A DNA stretch of 64,000 nucleotides, taken from Coriobacteriaceae bacterium (GTDB taxonomy: Bacteria; Actinomycetota; Coriobacteriia; Coriobacteriales; Coriobacteriaceae). Shown one piece after another: positions 43,537 through 53,738 of the stretch (position 1 is the stretch's first letter; every line of letters begins with the position of its first letter). The notes below the pieces were generated by a model. That model had not been told where the DNA came from and made no database searches. It worked only from the letters and a program-made list of their open reading frames with translations. The stretch is from NCBI GenBank assembly GCA_902362275.1, contig CABIWB010000008.1, forward strand, positions 1-64,000, given 5' to 3'. A program made the position numbers and the translations under genes.

Positions 43537-43568
43537 GGCATTTTAGCACGTAGAACGTACAAAATGCC
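43537..43568. promoter_or_regulatory. palindrome in the mihF leader
   Basis: GGCATTTT and AAAATGCC are the outer 8 bp of an imperfect palindrome whose inner arms ACGT also pair. It overlaps an extended -10-like TGCTAAAAT on the minus strand and lies about 45 bp upstream of mihF. It may be an operator, perhaps for autoregulation, or a leader hairpin. Confidence 0.45.
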
Positions 43569-43583
43569 CAATCGCGGCTCCAT

Positions 43584-43612
43584 AGGTTAGACGATACCCG
43601 CAAAAAGTGCAA
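43584..43612 (-). promoter_or_regulatory. candidate mihF promoter
   Basis: On the minus strand -35 TTGCAC (43607-43612), a 17-bp spacer and -10 TAACCT (43584-43589) lie about 90 bp upstream of mihF. Confidence 0.45.
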
Positions 43613-43631
43613 TATACTGCGCCCAAAGTTA

Positions 43632-43689
43632 AGCCCCTGACCTGCGATTCCACACAAAGGATGGGAAAGTTTACGCAGGCACAGGGGCT
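43632..43689 (-). terminator. structured region after pyrF, terminator or small RNA
   Basis: AGCCCCTG/CAGGGGCT and CCTGCG/CGCAGG form a two-part stem with a small bulge, and the apical loop can add TTCC/GGAA. On the minus strand the T-tract TTAACTTT is modest. It follows pyrF by about 45 bp and may end the pyr operon, or be a small structured RNA. Confidence 0.5.
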
Positions 43690-43734
43690 ATTTTGTGCTA
43701 ATGAAACCCAAAAGTGGTGACTTAGGGGAATCTT

Positions 43735-44451
43735 TTACGCGACGTTTTCGACCAGCTCAGCGACGATGGCGTCAAAGGCGGCAACCGGATCGTCGGCACC
43801 GGTGATGGGACGGCCCACCACAATGTGGCTTGCGCCACGCTCGATAGCCTGGGAAGGCGTCGCCACGCGGGACTGGTCACCTAAGGCGGCACCCACCGGA
43901 CGCACACCCGGAGTCACGATCAGGGCATCAGGGCCCAGCAGCTCACGCATGTCGTGAGCCTCCATCGGCGAGCACACGATGCCATCGATGCCGTTGGCCT
44001 GAGCGAGCTTTGCCAGGCGGGCGGCCTCCTCGGCCACGGGCGACTCGACGCCGATCTCGCTCAAGGCATCCTGATTCATGCTCGTGAGCACGGTGATGGC
44101 GACGAGCTTGGCGCGGTCCTCGCGCGCCTCCTCGGCACCCTCGCGGCAGGCAGCGAGCATGGCGCCCGAACCCAAGCCGTGAACCGAGAGCAGGTCGGCA
44201 CCGGCAAGCGAGGCCGAACGGGCGGCACCGCGAACCTGATGCGGAATATCATGGAACTTAAGGTCAAGGAAGACCTTAAAGCCCAGGTCCTTAAAGGTCT
44301 TGACGATCTCGGGGCCCTCAGCGTAATAGAGCGTCATGCCAACCTTGAGCCAGGCGGCATGGCCCGAAAGCTCGTGGGCGAGCTCGAGCGAACGTTCACG
44401 ATCGCAGTCGAGGGCGACGATTACGCGGTCGCGGGCATCGGTCTCTAGCAT
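43735..44451 (-). CDS. pyrF: orotidine 5'-phosphate decarboxylase
   Basis: PyrF decarboxylates OMP to UMP, the last step of UMP synthesis. The 238-residue protein has the class signature VFLDLKFHDIPHQV (about 39-52, with the catalytic D-x-K-x2-D) and VTPGVRP near the phosphate site. Its ATG overlaps the end of pyrD by 7 bp, so it is coupled to it. It is the last gene of the pyrRBCKDF operon. The alternative class 2 form lacks this layout. Confidence 0.95.
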   Translation of the reverse strand: MLETDARDRVIVALDCDRERSLELAHELSGHAAWLKVGMTLYYAEGPEIVKTFKDLGFKVFLDLKFHDIPHQVRGAARSASLAGADLLSVHGLGSGAMLAACREGAEEAREDRAKLVAITVLTSMNQDALSEIGVESPVAEEAARLAKLAQANGIDGIVCSPMEAHDMRELLGPDALIVTPGVRPVGAALGDQSRVATPSQAIERGASHIVVGRPITGADDPVAAFDAIVAELVENVA

Positions 44452-45368
44452 TCGAAAGCACCTACCAGCTCGTTGATGTCCTTTACGCCCTGGGACTCGG
44501 CCCAGGCCTCGAGCTCATGCGCGATCTTGAGCGAAGCGCACGGATCGACGAAGTTGGCCATGCCGACCGACACGCAGGTGGCACCGGCCAGGATAAACTC
44601 AGCCGCATCCTCACCGGTCATGACACCGCCGACACCGTTGATGGGGATATCGACGGCCTGGGCAACCTCCCAGACCATGCGCACGGCGATGTGGTGGCAC
44701 AGCGGGCCCGAAAGGCCGCCCTTGGGCTTGGCCACGCGGGACTTGCGGGTATGGACGTCGATGGCCATGCCCTGGATGGAGTTGATAACTGAAAGGCCGT
44801 CGGCACCGGCAGCCTCGAGGGCCCTGGCGATCTCGGCGACGTTGACCGGCGCCATCTTCACGAACAGCGGCTTATCGGTCACCTTACGGCAGGCAGCCAT
44901 AACGGAAGAGGCGCCCTCGGGCGTGGAGCCCATGGCGGCACCGCCGGCGGCGATATTAGGGCAGCTCACGTTGATCTCGTAGCCGGCAGCCCAGGGGCAC
45001 AGCTCGACATACATCTCGAGCGCGCGGACAAACTCCTCGACGGAGTGACCGGCGACCTGGCAGATGACCTGGCAACCGTCCTTGGAGAGCTGCTCGAGCC
45101 ACGGACCAGACTCACGAGCAAAGGCGGCCACGCCAGGGTTCTGAAGGCCCACGGAGTTGATCATGCCGCCCGGGATCTCGGCCATGCGGGGCGCGGGGTT
45201 GCCGGGCCAGGGCTCGGCAGCGCAACCCTTGGTGGTGATGGCGCCCAGCTGGGAAACATCAAAGAAGTTCTGGAACTGCCAACCGTAGCCAAAGGTACCG
45301 GCTGCGGTGTTGATGGGGTTCTGCATCTTGACGCCGCCGAAATCGACGGCCATGTTCACGGTACCCAC
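44445..45368 (-). CDS. pyrD: dihydroorotate dehydrogenase (NAD+), catalytic subunit PyrD (type 1B)
   Basis: PyrD oxidises dihydroorotate to orotate using FMN, and in type 1B passes electrons through PyrK to NAD+. The 307-residue protein shows NTAAGTFGYG near the start, INVSCPNIAAGG and INSIQGMAIDV, with a Cys in the active loop as in class 1. The GTG at 45368 overlaps the pyrK stop (TAGTG); an ATG 15 bp downstream is also possible. The gene next to pyrK confirms type 1B. Confidence 0.94.
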   Translation of the reverse strand: MGTVNMAVDFGGVKMQNPINTAAGTFGYGWQFQNFFDVSQLGAITTKGCAAEPWPGNPAPRMAEIPGGMINSVGLQNPGVAAFARESGPWLEQLSKDGCQVICQVAGHSVEEFVRALEMYVELCPWAAGYEINVSCPNIAAGGAAMGSTPEGASSVMAACRKVTDKPLFVKMAPVNVAEIARALEAAGADGLSVINSIQGMAIDVHTRKSRVAKPKGGLSGPLCHHIAVRMVWEVAQAVDIPINGVGGVMTGEDAAEFILAGATCVSVGMANFVDPCASLKIAHELEAWAESQGVKDINELVGAFEC

Positions 45369-46159
45369 TAGAAGACCACCACCTTGGAAGCATCGAACAC
45401 GGGGCCGCACATGCAAGCACCCTTCATACCGTCGACCGTCTCGACATTGCAGGTGTTGCAGGCGCCAAAGCCACAGCTCATCATGCGCTCGAGCGACACC
45501 TCGCAGTAGGCACCGGCCTCGGCGGCAGCGGCGGCGACCTTCTTCATCATGACGGCGGGACCGCAGCTGGCGACATAGTCGTAGCCGCCCTCGCCGAGCA
45601 GCTCGGCGGCAGGATCGGTGCAAAAACCGTGCGTGCCGAGCGAACCGTCGTCAGTGCAAACGTTGACCGTGTCGCACAGAGCGCGGAACTCATCGATGCC
45701 CACGGCCTTGGACGCGGTGCCAAAGCCCAGGCACACGTCGACGGCCACACCCTGCTCGGCAAGCATGCCGGCGAGGCACAGCACGGGCGGAACGCCGATG
45801 CCGCCCGCCACGAGCAGCGCCTTCCTGGTGCCCTCGGGTACCATCCAACCACGACCACCGGGGCCCAGCAGGTTAGAGGTGGAGCCAGGGCCCATCTGGG
45901 ACAAACGACGGGTATCGTCGCCCACGACGGCGTACCACAGCTCGACGGTACCGGCCTGGGCGTCGGCGCGATAGAAGCTCAGGGGCACGCGAAGCAGCGA
46001 GGACGCATCGCCGGGCACGGCGATGTTCACAAACTGACCGGGCTTGAGCGCACTTGCAAGCTTGGGGGCCGAAATAACGAGCGAGAAGATGCCGTCGGCG
46101 ATCTCCTGGTTCGAGACGACCTCGAAGTCGTGCATGCGTGCAGTGGAAGGTGTGGGCAT
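45368..46159 (-). CDS. pyrK: dihydroorotate dehydrogenase electron transfer subunit PyrK
   Basis: PyrK carries FAD and a [2Fe-2S] cluster and couples PyrD to NAD+. The 263-residue protein has a ferredoxin-reductase-like FAD domain (LRVPLSFY near 58-65), an NAD domain with VAGGIGVPPVL, and a C-terminal cluster motif with cysteines in CGFGACNTC and CMCG. ATG at 46159 follows GGAG by 5 bp. A GC-rich hairpin separates it from pyrC. Confidence 0.94.
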   Translation of the reverse strand: MPTPSTARMHDFEVVSNQEIADGIFSLVISAPKLASALKPGQFVNIAVPGDASSLLRVPLSFYRADAQAGTVELWYAVVGDDTRRLSQMGPGSTSNLLGPGGRGWMVPEGTRKALLVAGGIGVPPVLCLAGMLAEQGVAVDVCLGFGTASKAVGIDEFRALCDTVNVCTDDGSLGTHGFCTDPAAELLGEGGYDYVASCGPAVMMKKVAAAAAEAGAYCEVSLERMMSCGFGACNTCNVETVDGMKGACMCGPVFDASKVVVF

Positions 46160-46206
46160 AGACGCTCCAATCCCCCATGCGATTGCATGGTCAAAACGAA
46201 CAGAAA

Positions 46207-46231
46207 GCGCGGCACCGCAAGGGCACCGCGC
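46207..46231 (-). terminator. hairpin between pyrC and pyrK
   Basis: GCGCGG and CCGCGC, extended by two G-T wobble and two G-C pairs, form a 10-bp stem followed by TTTCTGTT on the minus strand. It lies inside the pyr operon and may partly terminate it or protect an mRNA end. Confidence 0.5.
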
Positions 46232-46251
46232 ACAAAAGCGATAAGGCTATG

Positions 46252-47524
46252 CTAGCAGATGCAGCCGTCGGCGAGCGTCTGCTTACCGCCGACAAACACA
46301 TCGGTGGCACGCCCGGTGAGCGTGCGGCCGGCGAAACCGGAGTTCTCGGCGCGCGACTCGTAACCGTCCTCGCCGACCGTCCAGGTGGCGGACGCGTCGA
46401 ACACGGTCAGGTCGGCAACGGAGCCCGCCTTGACCTGAACCTGGTCGAGGCCCAGGATCTCACGCGGCTTGATGGCCATGAGCTCGACCATACGGCCCAT
46501 GCTCATCTTGCCCGTGTTGACCAGCTCGGTGAGCACAAGCGACAGCGAGGTCTCGAGACCGATCATGCCAAAGGGCGAAAGCTCGAACTCGCGGGCCTTC
46601 TCCCACGGGGTGTGGGGAGCGTGATCGGTGACGATAACGTCGACGGTGCCGTCGATGACGCCCTGACGGATGGCCTCAGCGTCCTCGTCGGTGCGCAGCG
46701 GCGGATTGACCTTGAGCGAGGTGTTGTAGGTCTCGTCCAGGTCGTTCTCGGTCAGGAACATGTGATGCGGGGTGGCCTCGCAGGTAACCTGAACGCCAGC
46801 GGCCTTACCGGCACGCACGATCTCCAGGCCATGGGCGGTGGAGATGTGCTGGATGTGCAGCTTGGCACCGGTCAGCTTGGCGATCTCGATGTCGCGGGCG
46901 ATCTGGAGCTCCTCGCCGGCAGCCGGCCAGCCCTCGAGGGCCAGACGGGTCGAGACCTTGCCCTCGTTGATCTGGCCGTGGCCGACCAAGTCCTCGTCCT
47001 GGCAGTGGCTCATAAAGACCTTGCCGAACATCTTGCCGTAGTCCATGCAACGACGGAGCATGCCCGCGCCCTGCACGCCGCGACCGTCGTCGGTGAAGGC
47101 GACGGCGCCGTGGGCGACCATATCGCCCATCTCGGACATGGCCTCGCCCTTAAGACCGCGGGTCATGGCGCCCGACGGATAGACGCGGCAGTGACCGACC
47201 TCGGCAGCACGGGACTTTACGAACTCCACGACGGTACCGTTATCGGTGACGGGATCGGTGTTGGGCATGGAGCACACGCCGGTAAAGCCGCCCTTGGCAG
47301 CTGCACGGGTACCGCTCTCGATGTCCTCTTTGACCTCGTAGCCGGGCTCGCGAAGGTGAACGTGCATATCCACCAGGCCGGGGACGAGGTACTTGCCGGA
47401 AAGGTCGCGGACCTCGGCTCCCTCGACGGCGAGATTCTCGCCGACCTCGGCGATCTTGTCGCCGTCAATCAGGACGTCAACGACACCGTCAAGCTCGACG
47501 GACGGGTCGACGACGTGGGCATTC

Positions 47525-47541
<17 letters not shown>
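46252..47541 (-). CDS. pyrC: dihydroorotase
   Basis: PyrC cyclises carbamoyl-aspartate to dihydroorotate. The 429-residue protein is a class I, long-form amidohydrolase with GLVDMHVHLREPGYE (metal ligands) and DHAPHTPWEK. ATG at 47541 follows GGAGG by 8 bp and overlaps the pyrB end by 17 bp. It belongs to the pyrRBCKDF operon. Confidence 0.95.
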
Positions 47542-49070
<1,529 letters not shown>

Positions 49071-49097
49071 TCACATGTCTTGACTGCTGACACAGTC

Positions 49098-49185
49098 AAA
49101 AAATAGATGCCTGACCGCTTAAAGCGGACCAGACACCCACAGGAAAGTCTGCTCTTTGGCAGCTATGTAATTCCATGTGGGTATC
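49098..49185 (-). promoter_or_regulatory. pyr operon leader with attenuator-like structure
   Basis: Near pyrR a hairpin (49109-49134, stem CTGACCGCT/AGCGGACCAG on the plus strand) is followed by TTTTTT on the minus strand. An upstream hairpin (GATACCCACA with TGTGGGTGTC, minus strand, 49132-49185) shares three bases with it, so both cannot fully form. This matches a PyrR-type attenuator, though I do not see the consensus PyrR-binding loop clearly. Confidence 0.6.
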
Positions 49186-49211
49186 TCGTACCCCTTTAAT
49201 GGTCAAGGGAT

Positions 49212-49217
49212 AGTGTA
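49212..49217 (-). promoter_or_regulatory. candidate -10 of the pyr promoter
   Basis: TACACT on the minus strand lies about 30 bp upstream of the leader hairpins. The matching -35 (TCGCAA, 17 bp further upstream) is weak, so the call is tentative. Confidence 0.35.
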
Positions 49218-49310
49218 GCCAACCTCGAGCTTAATTGCGAGCATAAATACAGAGCAATCCGTAAACGGAGCCCAACGCTCAATAAACCTATATATATTTG
49301 TGGGACGAGC

Positions 49311-49339
49311 TTGAAAACGCACGCACGAGCTGGCATAAT
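49311..49339 (+). promoter_or_regulatory. candidate rpmB promoter
   Basis: TTGAAA (49311-49316), a 17-bp spacer and CATAAT (49334-49339) form a good promoter about 170 bp upstream of rpmB. A second candidate is the extended -10 TGCTATAGT ending at 49454. Confidence 0.55.
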
Positions 49340-49508
49340 CCCCTCTGCTGCACGCAAATCGGATCTACGTCCAGGGCCGTAGCGTGGGCACTATCGCCAA
49401 AAGAGGAATATCTCTGTGTAGATTGCGCACAGGGAGCGACTTCTGTGCTATAGTTCAGGCTTGTTTGTTAACGCGACATGTTCGTTTGTCGCCCAAGGAG
49501 GGTCAGTT

Positions 49509-49697
49509 ATGTCCAAAGTTTGCGAAGTTTGCGGTAAGCACCCCGTTGCCGGTCGCTCCATCAGCCACTCTCACCGCGTCACCAACCGTAAGTTCCGCCC
49601 CAACATCCAGCGCGTCTACGTTGTCGTCGATGGTCACCGTCGCAAGATGAACGTTTGCTCCACCTGCCTCAAGTCCGGCAAGGTTGCGCGCTCCTAA
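49509..49697 (+). CDS. rpmB: 50S ribosomal protein L28
   Basis: L28 is a small 50S protein. The 62-residue product starts MSKVCEVCGKHPVAGRSISH and has two cysteine pairs, CEVC and CSTC, making it the zinc-binding form. AAGGAGG precedes the ATG. It stands alone on the plus strand with its own terminator, divergent from pyrR. Confidence 0.96.
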   Translation: MSKVCEVCGKHPVAGRSISHSHRVTNRKFRPNIQRVYVVVDGHRRKMNVCSTCLKSGKVARS

Positions 49698-49765
49698 ATA
49701 AGGTCTTACCAACAAGTACCTCGGACTCTCCGGGTCAAAGACCTCGCGTTCACATAGAACTTACC

Positions 49766-49798
49766 AAAGGCGCCCTCCCCTACGGAGGGCGCCTTTTT
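49766..49798 (+). terminator. rpmB terminator
   Basis: AAAGGCGCCCTCC and GGAGGGCGCCTTT pair around a 5-nt loop and run into TTTTT. It ends 3 bp before the left inverted repeat of the mobile element. Confidence 0.95.
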
Positions 49799-49801
49799 GC
49801 A

Positions 49802-49852
49802 CTCATTGGGGACAGACTTACATGAGTGTTTTCACGCATTGGGGACAGACAT
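49802..49852. repeat. left terminal inverted repeat
   Basis: 51 bp beginning CTCATTGGGGACAG and ending GACAGACAT, with an internal direct repeat of CATTGGGGACAGAC. The mate is at 50798-50848, with four mismatches. Confidence 0.9.
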
Positions 49853-49893
49853 GACGCATGCCAGCGGCACACCGACTGGCTCCGGCCCCTGCC

Positions 49894-50670
49894 TCACGCT
49901 GCATCCTTCCAGCCTGCAGTTGCCTTGGTCACGCTCGTGGCGCCGATACCGGTGATACGAGCAATTTGCTTAACCGTGAGATGTGCCCGCCTGAGCCTCA
50001 GCAGGCAGGCATCGCGTTCGGGACGAGGCAGGGCCTTGAGCAGCGCAGGATCTATGCTCGGCAGGACTTCGCGCGCAACGGAAAGGGCATCCTCATCGTG
50101 GATCCGTCGGCGTGGAAGAACCTCAACTGACCAGATGCGCCCAGCAACTTCCTTGAGATGCTCGCAATAGCAACGGGAGCCTCCGACAATGTCGAGCATA
50201 GGGGCCGCATCACAGATGTCAAAGGGATCGTAGCCCAGCTGGTATGCCCTAAAGCTTGACCAGCGGTATGCTTCGAGAGAGTCGATCGCACCTTTCACAG
50301 GATTGAGATGGATATAATCGAGTAGCTGCACCTCCTGTGTGTCTGACTCAACCGCAACACGCGAATAGCGATTGTCAAACAGATGGCCCGTTCTTCCCGT
50401 TTTCCCATTGAAATACTTAGCATACGCCGTCAGTGCGCACTGCATTGCCTTTGAAAGGTTGTCATATGGGTCATCAACCATCAAATGGAAGTGGTTGTCC
50501 ATAAGGCACCAAGCCAACACCGCCACTTTATGGCGTGCAAACCTGTCCGAGATGTCCGATAAGAAACGATATCGGTCAGAGTCATCTTCAAAAATAATCT
50601 GTTTGGAGTTGCCACGGTCAAAGACGTGGTAATAGCCGGTGAGCGAAACGGCGCGGGCGCATCGGGGCAT
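49894..50670 (-). CDS. REP-associated tyrosine transposase (Y1/HUH family)
   Basis: The 258-residue protein is a Y1 transposase: GYYHVFDRGN (about 12-21), the HUH metal motif in NHFHLMV (59-65) and a tyrosine in LLDYIHLNPVKG (Tyr119 as likely catalytic residue). A C-terminal helix-turn-helix-like segment (LTVKQIARITGIGATSVTKA, about 225-244) marks the RAYT-like form. ATG at 50670 follows AAAGGAGA by 4 bp. Codon use is less biased than in its neighbours, as for a transferred gene. It seems intact. In such families the protein acts on hairpins at the element ends. Confidence 0.88.
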   Translation of the reverse strand: MPRCARAVSLTGYYHVFDRGNSKQIIFEDDSDRYRFLSDISDRFARHKVAVLAWCLMDNHFHLMVDDPYDNLSKAMQCALTAYAKYFNGKTGRTGHLFDNRYSRVAVESDTQEVQLLDYIHLNPVKGAIDSLEAYRWSSFRAYQLGYDPFDICDAAPMLDIVGGSRCYCEHLKEVAGRIWSVEVLPRRRIHDEDALSVAREVLPSIDPALLKALPRPERDACLLRLRRAHLTVKQIARITGIGATSVTKATAGWKDAA

Positions 50671-50797
50671 AATCTCTCCTTTCAAACTGAACAGGCAACA
50701 CCTAAAAGGAGAGAAGGAACGCGAAATGCTGAGCCTGTGACCTATTTATATCCAATGAGCGGCAAAAACAGGTCCAGAACGGCAAAATGGCAAAACG

Positions 50798-50848
50798 ATG
50801 TCTGTCCCCAATGAGTGAAAGCGCTCATGTAAGCCTGTCCCCAATGAG
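50798..50848. repeat. right terminal inverted repeat
   Basis: Reverse complement of the left repeat at 49802-49852, with 47 of 51 positions conserved. It ends CCCCAATGAG just before the adhE leader. Confidence 0.9.
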
Positions 50849-50879
50849 CGGGGAGATGCAGCAGGCAGATAGTTCTAGT

Positions 50880-50909
50880 TAAAACGCTTCATTTTATTGA
50901 AGCGTTTTA
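50880..50909. repeat. perfect hairpin in the adhE upstream region
   Basis: TAAAACGCTTCA (50880-50891) and TGAAGCGTTTTA (50898-50909) form a 12-bp perfect palindrome with a 6-nt spacer. It may be a terminator left from the older rpmB-side context or an operator for adhE. A likely extended -10 for adhE, TGCTATCAT, ends at 50961. Confidence 0.6.
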
Positions 50910-51001
50910 GTGTGCCTTTTAGAGGAATCTGACCGTTCACCGAATTATTTCTTGCTATCATGCAAGGCGTAGGGTAAATCTCCGATCGCAAGGAGACACA
51001 A

Positions 51002-53650
51002 ATGGTGAAAAAGTCACCGGAAAACACTACTCCCGCAATTGTGGACAACGTAGAGGCGCTTGAGGCTAAGCTCGCTCAGATGCGAGAGGCCCAGGCGCTT
51101 TTTGCTACGTACACGCAGGAGCAGGTCGACAAGATCTTCTATGAGGCCGCCATGGCCGCCAACAAGGCTCGTATCCCGTTGGCGAAGATGGCCATCGAGG
51201 AGACCGGCCGCGGCGTTCTTGAGGACAAGGTCATCAAGAACCACTACGCCGCAGAGTACATCTACAACGCTTACAAGAACACCAAGACCTGTGGCGTTCT
51301 GGAGCGCGACGAGGCTTACGGCATCACCAAGATCGCCGAGCCCATCGGCATCGTGGGCGCCGTCATCCCGACGACCAACCCCACCTCCACCGCGATCTTC
51401 AAGACGCTGATCAGCCTGAAGACCCGCAACGCCATCATCATCTCCCCGCACCCGGCAGCCGCCAAGTGCACCATCGCCGCCGCCAAACTCGTGCTTGACG
51501 CCGCCGTCAAGGCCGGCGCCCCCGAGGGCATCATCGGCTGGGTCGATGTCCCCTCCATCGAGCTGACCAACATGGTTATGCGCGACGTCGACATCATCCT
51601 CGCCACCGGTGGCCCGGGCATGGTCAAGGCCGCTTACTCCTCGGGCAAGCCCGCCCTGGGCGTTGGCGCCGGTAACACCCCGGTCGTCATCGACGACACC
51701 GCCGACGTGCTGCTCGCCGTCAACTCCATCATCCACTCCAAGACCTTCGACAACGGCATGATCTGCGCTTCCGAGCAGTCCGTGACCGTCATCGACACCA
51801 TCTATGACCAGGTCAAGGCCGAGTTCCAGAAGCGCGGCTGCTACTTCGTCAAGCAGGGTGCCGAGATGGAGGCCCTGCGTGCCGCCATGTTCAAGAACGG
51901 CGCTCTCGATCACCGCATCCCCGGCATGGCTGCCGCTAAGATCGCCGAGCTCGCCGGCATCGAGGTTCCCGCCAAGACCAAGATCCTGATCGCCGAGGTC
52001 ACCTCCACCGACCCCGCCAAGGAGGAGTTCTCCCACGAGAAGCTCTCCCCGGTCCTGGCCATGTACCACGCCAAGGACTTCCAGGAGGCCGTCGACAAGG
52101 CCGAGCACCTGGTGCTCGCCGGTGGCCCGGGCCACACCGCCTCTCTGTACGTGCACCCCGCTCAGGCCGAGAAGATCAGCCTGTTCGAGCACGTCATGAA
52201 GGCCTGCCGTATCGTCATCAACACCCCGTCCTCGCACGGCGGCATCGGTGACCTGTACAACTTTGGCATGAAGCCGTCTCTGACCCTGGGCTGCGGCTCC
52301 TGGGGCGGCAACTCCGTCTCCGAGAACGTTGGGGTGAAGCACTTGATCAACGTTAAGACTGTGGCCGAGCGCCGTGAGAACATGCTGTGGTTCCGCGCTC
52401 CCGAGAAGGTCTACTTCAAGAAGGGTTCCACGCCCGTCGCCCTCGACGAGCTGGGCAACGTCATGGGCAAGAAGCGCGCCTTCATCGTCACCGACCAGTT
52501 CCTCTTCAAGAATGGCAACACCCGCGCCATCGAGGCCAAGCTCGACGAGATGGGCATTGCCCACGACTGCTTCTACGACGTCGAGCCCGATCCGTCGCTG
52601 CAGTGCGCACGTCGCGGCGCCAAGCAAATGGCTCTCTTTGAGCCGGACGTCATCATCGCCGTCGGCGGTGGCTCCGCTATGGACGCCGGCAAGATCATGT
52701 GGATGATGTACGAGCACCCCGAGTGCAAGTTTGAGGACATGGCCATGGACTTCATGGACATCCGCAAGCGTATCTTCACCTTCCCCGAGATGGGCAAGAA
52801 GGCCTACTTCGTCGCCGTCCCGACCTCCTCGGGTACCGGCTCCGAGTGCACGCCGTTCGCCATCATCACCGATAAGGAGACCGGCATCAAGTGGCCGCTC
52901 GCCGACTACGCGCTGCTCCCCAACATGGCTATCGTCGACGCCGACAACTGCATGACCGCTCCGCGCGGCCTGACCGCTGCCTCCGGCATCGACGTCATGA
53001 CCCACGCCATCGAGTCTTACGTCTCCATCATGGCTTCCGACTACACCAAGGGCCTCTCCGAGCGCGCTGCTAAGCTCGTCTTCGAGAACCTGCCCTCCAG
53101 CTTCACGAACGGCGCCAAGGACCCGCATGCCCGCGAGGAGATGCACAACGCCTCCTGCATGGCCGGTATGGCCTTCGCCAACGCCTTCCTGGGCCTCAAC
53201 CACTCCATGGCCCACAAGCTCGGCGCCTTCCATCACCTGCCCCACGGCCTCGCAAACGCCGTCATCCTGACCCGCGTCATGCGCTACAACGCCGCCGAGG
53301 CTCCCGTCAAGATGGGTACCTTCTCCCAGTATCCTTACCCCAACGCGCTGCACAACTACGCCGAAATGGCCAAGTACTGCGGCATCGAGGGCAAGGACGA
53401 CAAGGAGGTCTTCGAGAACTTCATCACGAAGCTCGAGGAGCTCAAGGACTTCATCGGTGTCAAGAAGACCATCGCCGACTACGGTGTTGACGAGCAGTAC
53501 TTCCTCGACACCCTCGACGAGATGACCGAGCAGGCATTCAACGACCAGTGCACCGGCGCTAACCCGCGCTACCCGCTCATGAGCGAGATCAAGGAGCTCT
53601 ACCTGGACGCCTACTACGGCCGCGAGCCTCAGGACTACGCCGTCTGCTAG
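51002..53650 (+). CDS. adhE: bifunctional acetaldehyde-CoA / alcohol dehydrogenase AdhE
   Basis: AdhE reduces acetyl-CoA to ethanol in two NADH-using steps, a main electron sink in fermentation. The 882-residue protein has an N-terminal aldehyde dehydrogenase domain with the catalytic Cys in FDNGMICASEQS and a C-terminal iron alcohol dehydrogenase with GGGSAMDAGK and the metal-binding HSMAHKLGAFHHLPHG. It is intact and of normal length, so it can probably form the AdhE spirosome. AAGGAG precedes the ATG. Codon bias is strong, suggesting high expression. No Rex-like operator is clear. Confidence 0.97.
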   Translation: MVKKSPENTTPAIVDNVEALEAKLAQMREAQALFATYTQEQVDKIFYEAAMAANKARIPLAKMAIEETGRGVLEDKVIKNHYAAEYIYNAYKNTKTCGVLERDEAYGITKIAEPIGIVGAVIPTTNPTSTAIFKTLISLKTRNAIIISPHPAAAKCTIAAAKLVLDAAVKAGAPEGIIGWVDVPSIELTNMVMRDVDIILATGGPGMVKAAYSSGKPALGVGAGNTPVVIDDTADVLLAVNSIIHSKTFDNGMICASEQSVTVIDTIYDQVKAEFQKRGCYFVKQGAEMEALRAAMFKNGALDHRIPGMAAAKIAELAGIEVPAKTKILIAEVTSTDPAKEEFSHEKLSPVLAMYHAKDFQEAVDKAEHLVLAGGPGHTASLYVHPAQAEKISLFEHVMKACRIVINTPSSHGGIGDLYNFGMKPSLTLGCGSWGGNSVSENVGVKHLINVKTVAERRENMLWFRAPEKVYFKKGSTPVALDELGNVMGKKRAFIVTDQFLFKNGNTRAIEAKLDEMGIAHDCFYDVEPDPSLQCARRGAKQMALFEPDVIIAVGGGSAMDAGKIMWMMYEHPECKFEDMAMDFMDIRKRIFTFPEMGKKAYFVAVPTSSGTGSECTPFAIITDKETGIKWPLADYALLPNMAIVDADNCMTAPRGLTAASGIDVMTHAIESYVSIMASDYTKGLSERAAKLVFENLPSSFTNGAKDPHAREEMHNASCMAGMAFANAFLGLNHSMAHKLGAFHHLPHGLANAVILTRVMRYNAAEAPVKMGTFSQYPYPNALHNYAEMAKYCGIEGKDDKEVFENFITKLEELKDFIGVKKTIADYGVDEQYFLDTLDEMTEQAFNDQCTGANPRYPLMSEIKELYLDAYYGREPQDYAVC

Positions 53651-53668
53651 TTTTAGCACGGTTTTTAA

Positions 53669-53705
53669 CGGCGGGGGTGCACGGGTGTTTCACACACCCC
53701 CGCCG
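53669..53705 (+). terminator. adhE terminator-like hairpin
   Basis: CGGCGGGGGTG and CACCCCCGCCG form a perfect 11-bp GC-rich stem 18 bp after the adhE stop. The T-tract after it is poor, so read-through into the next gene is possible. Confidence 0.6.
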
Positions 53706-53738
53706 TCGCTTCTATCGCATCGTTGAAAGGATGCAACC

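Larger units (their letters stand above)
49802..50848. mobile_element. Y1/RAYT transposase element with 51-bp terminal inverted repeats
   Basis: A 1047-bp unit bounded by inverted repeats at 49802-49852 and 50798-50848, identical at 47 of 51 positions. Each repeat holds two copies of CATTGGGGACAG. Inside is one transposase gene in full length. It sits between the rpmB terminator and the adhE leader and does not break a gene. I see no target-site duplication, as expected for Y1-type transposition. Confidence 0.88.

Noticed and set aside
51014..53659. 881-codon minus-strand frame opposite adhE
   Set aside because: Perfect shadow of the strongly biased adhE gene, rich in Gly, Val, Leu and Asp, with no ribosome binding site.
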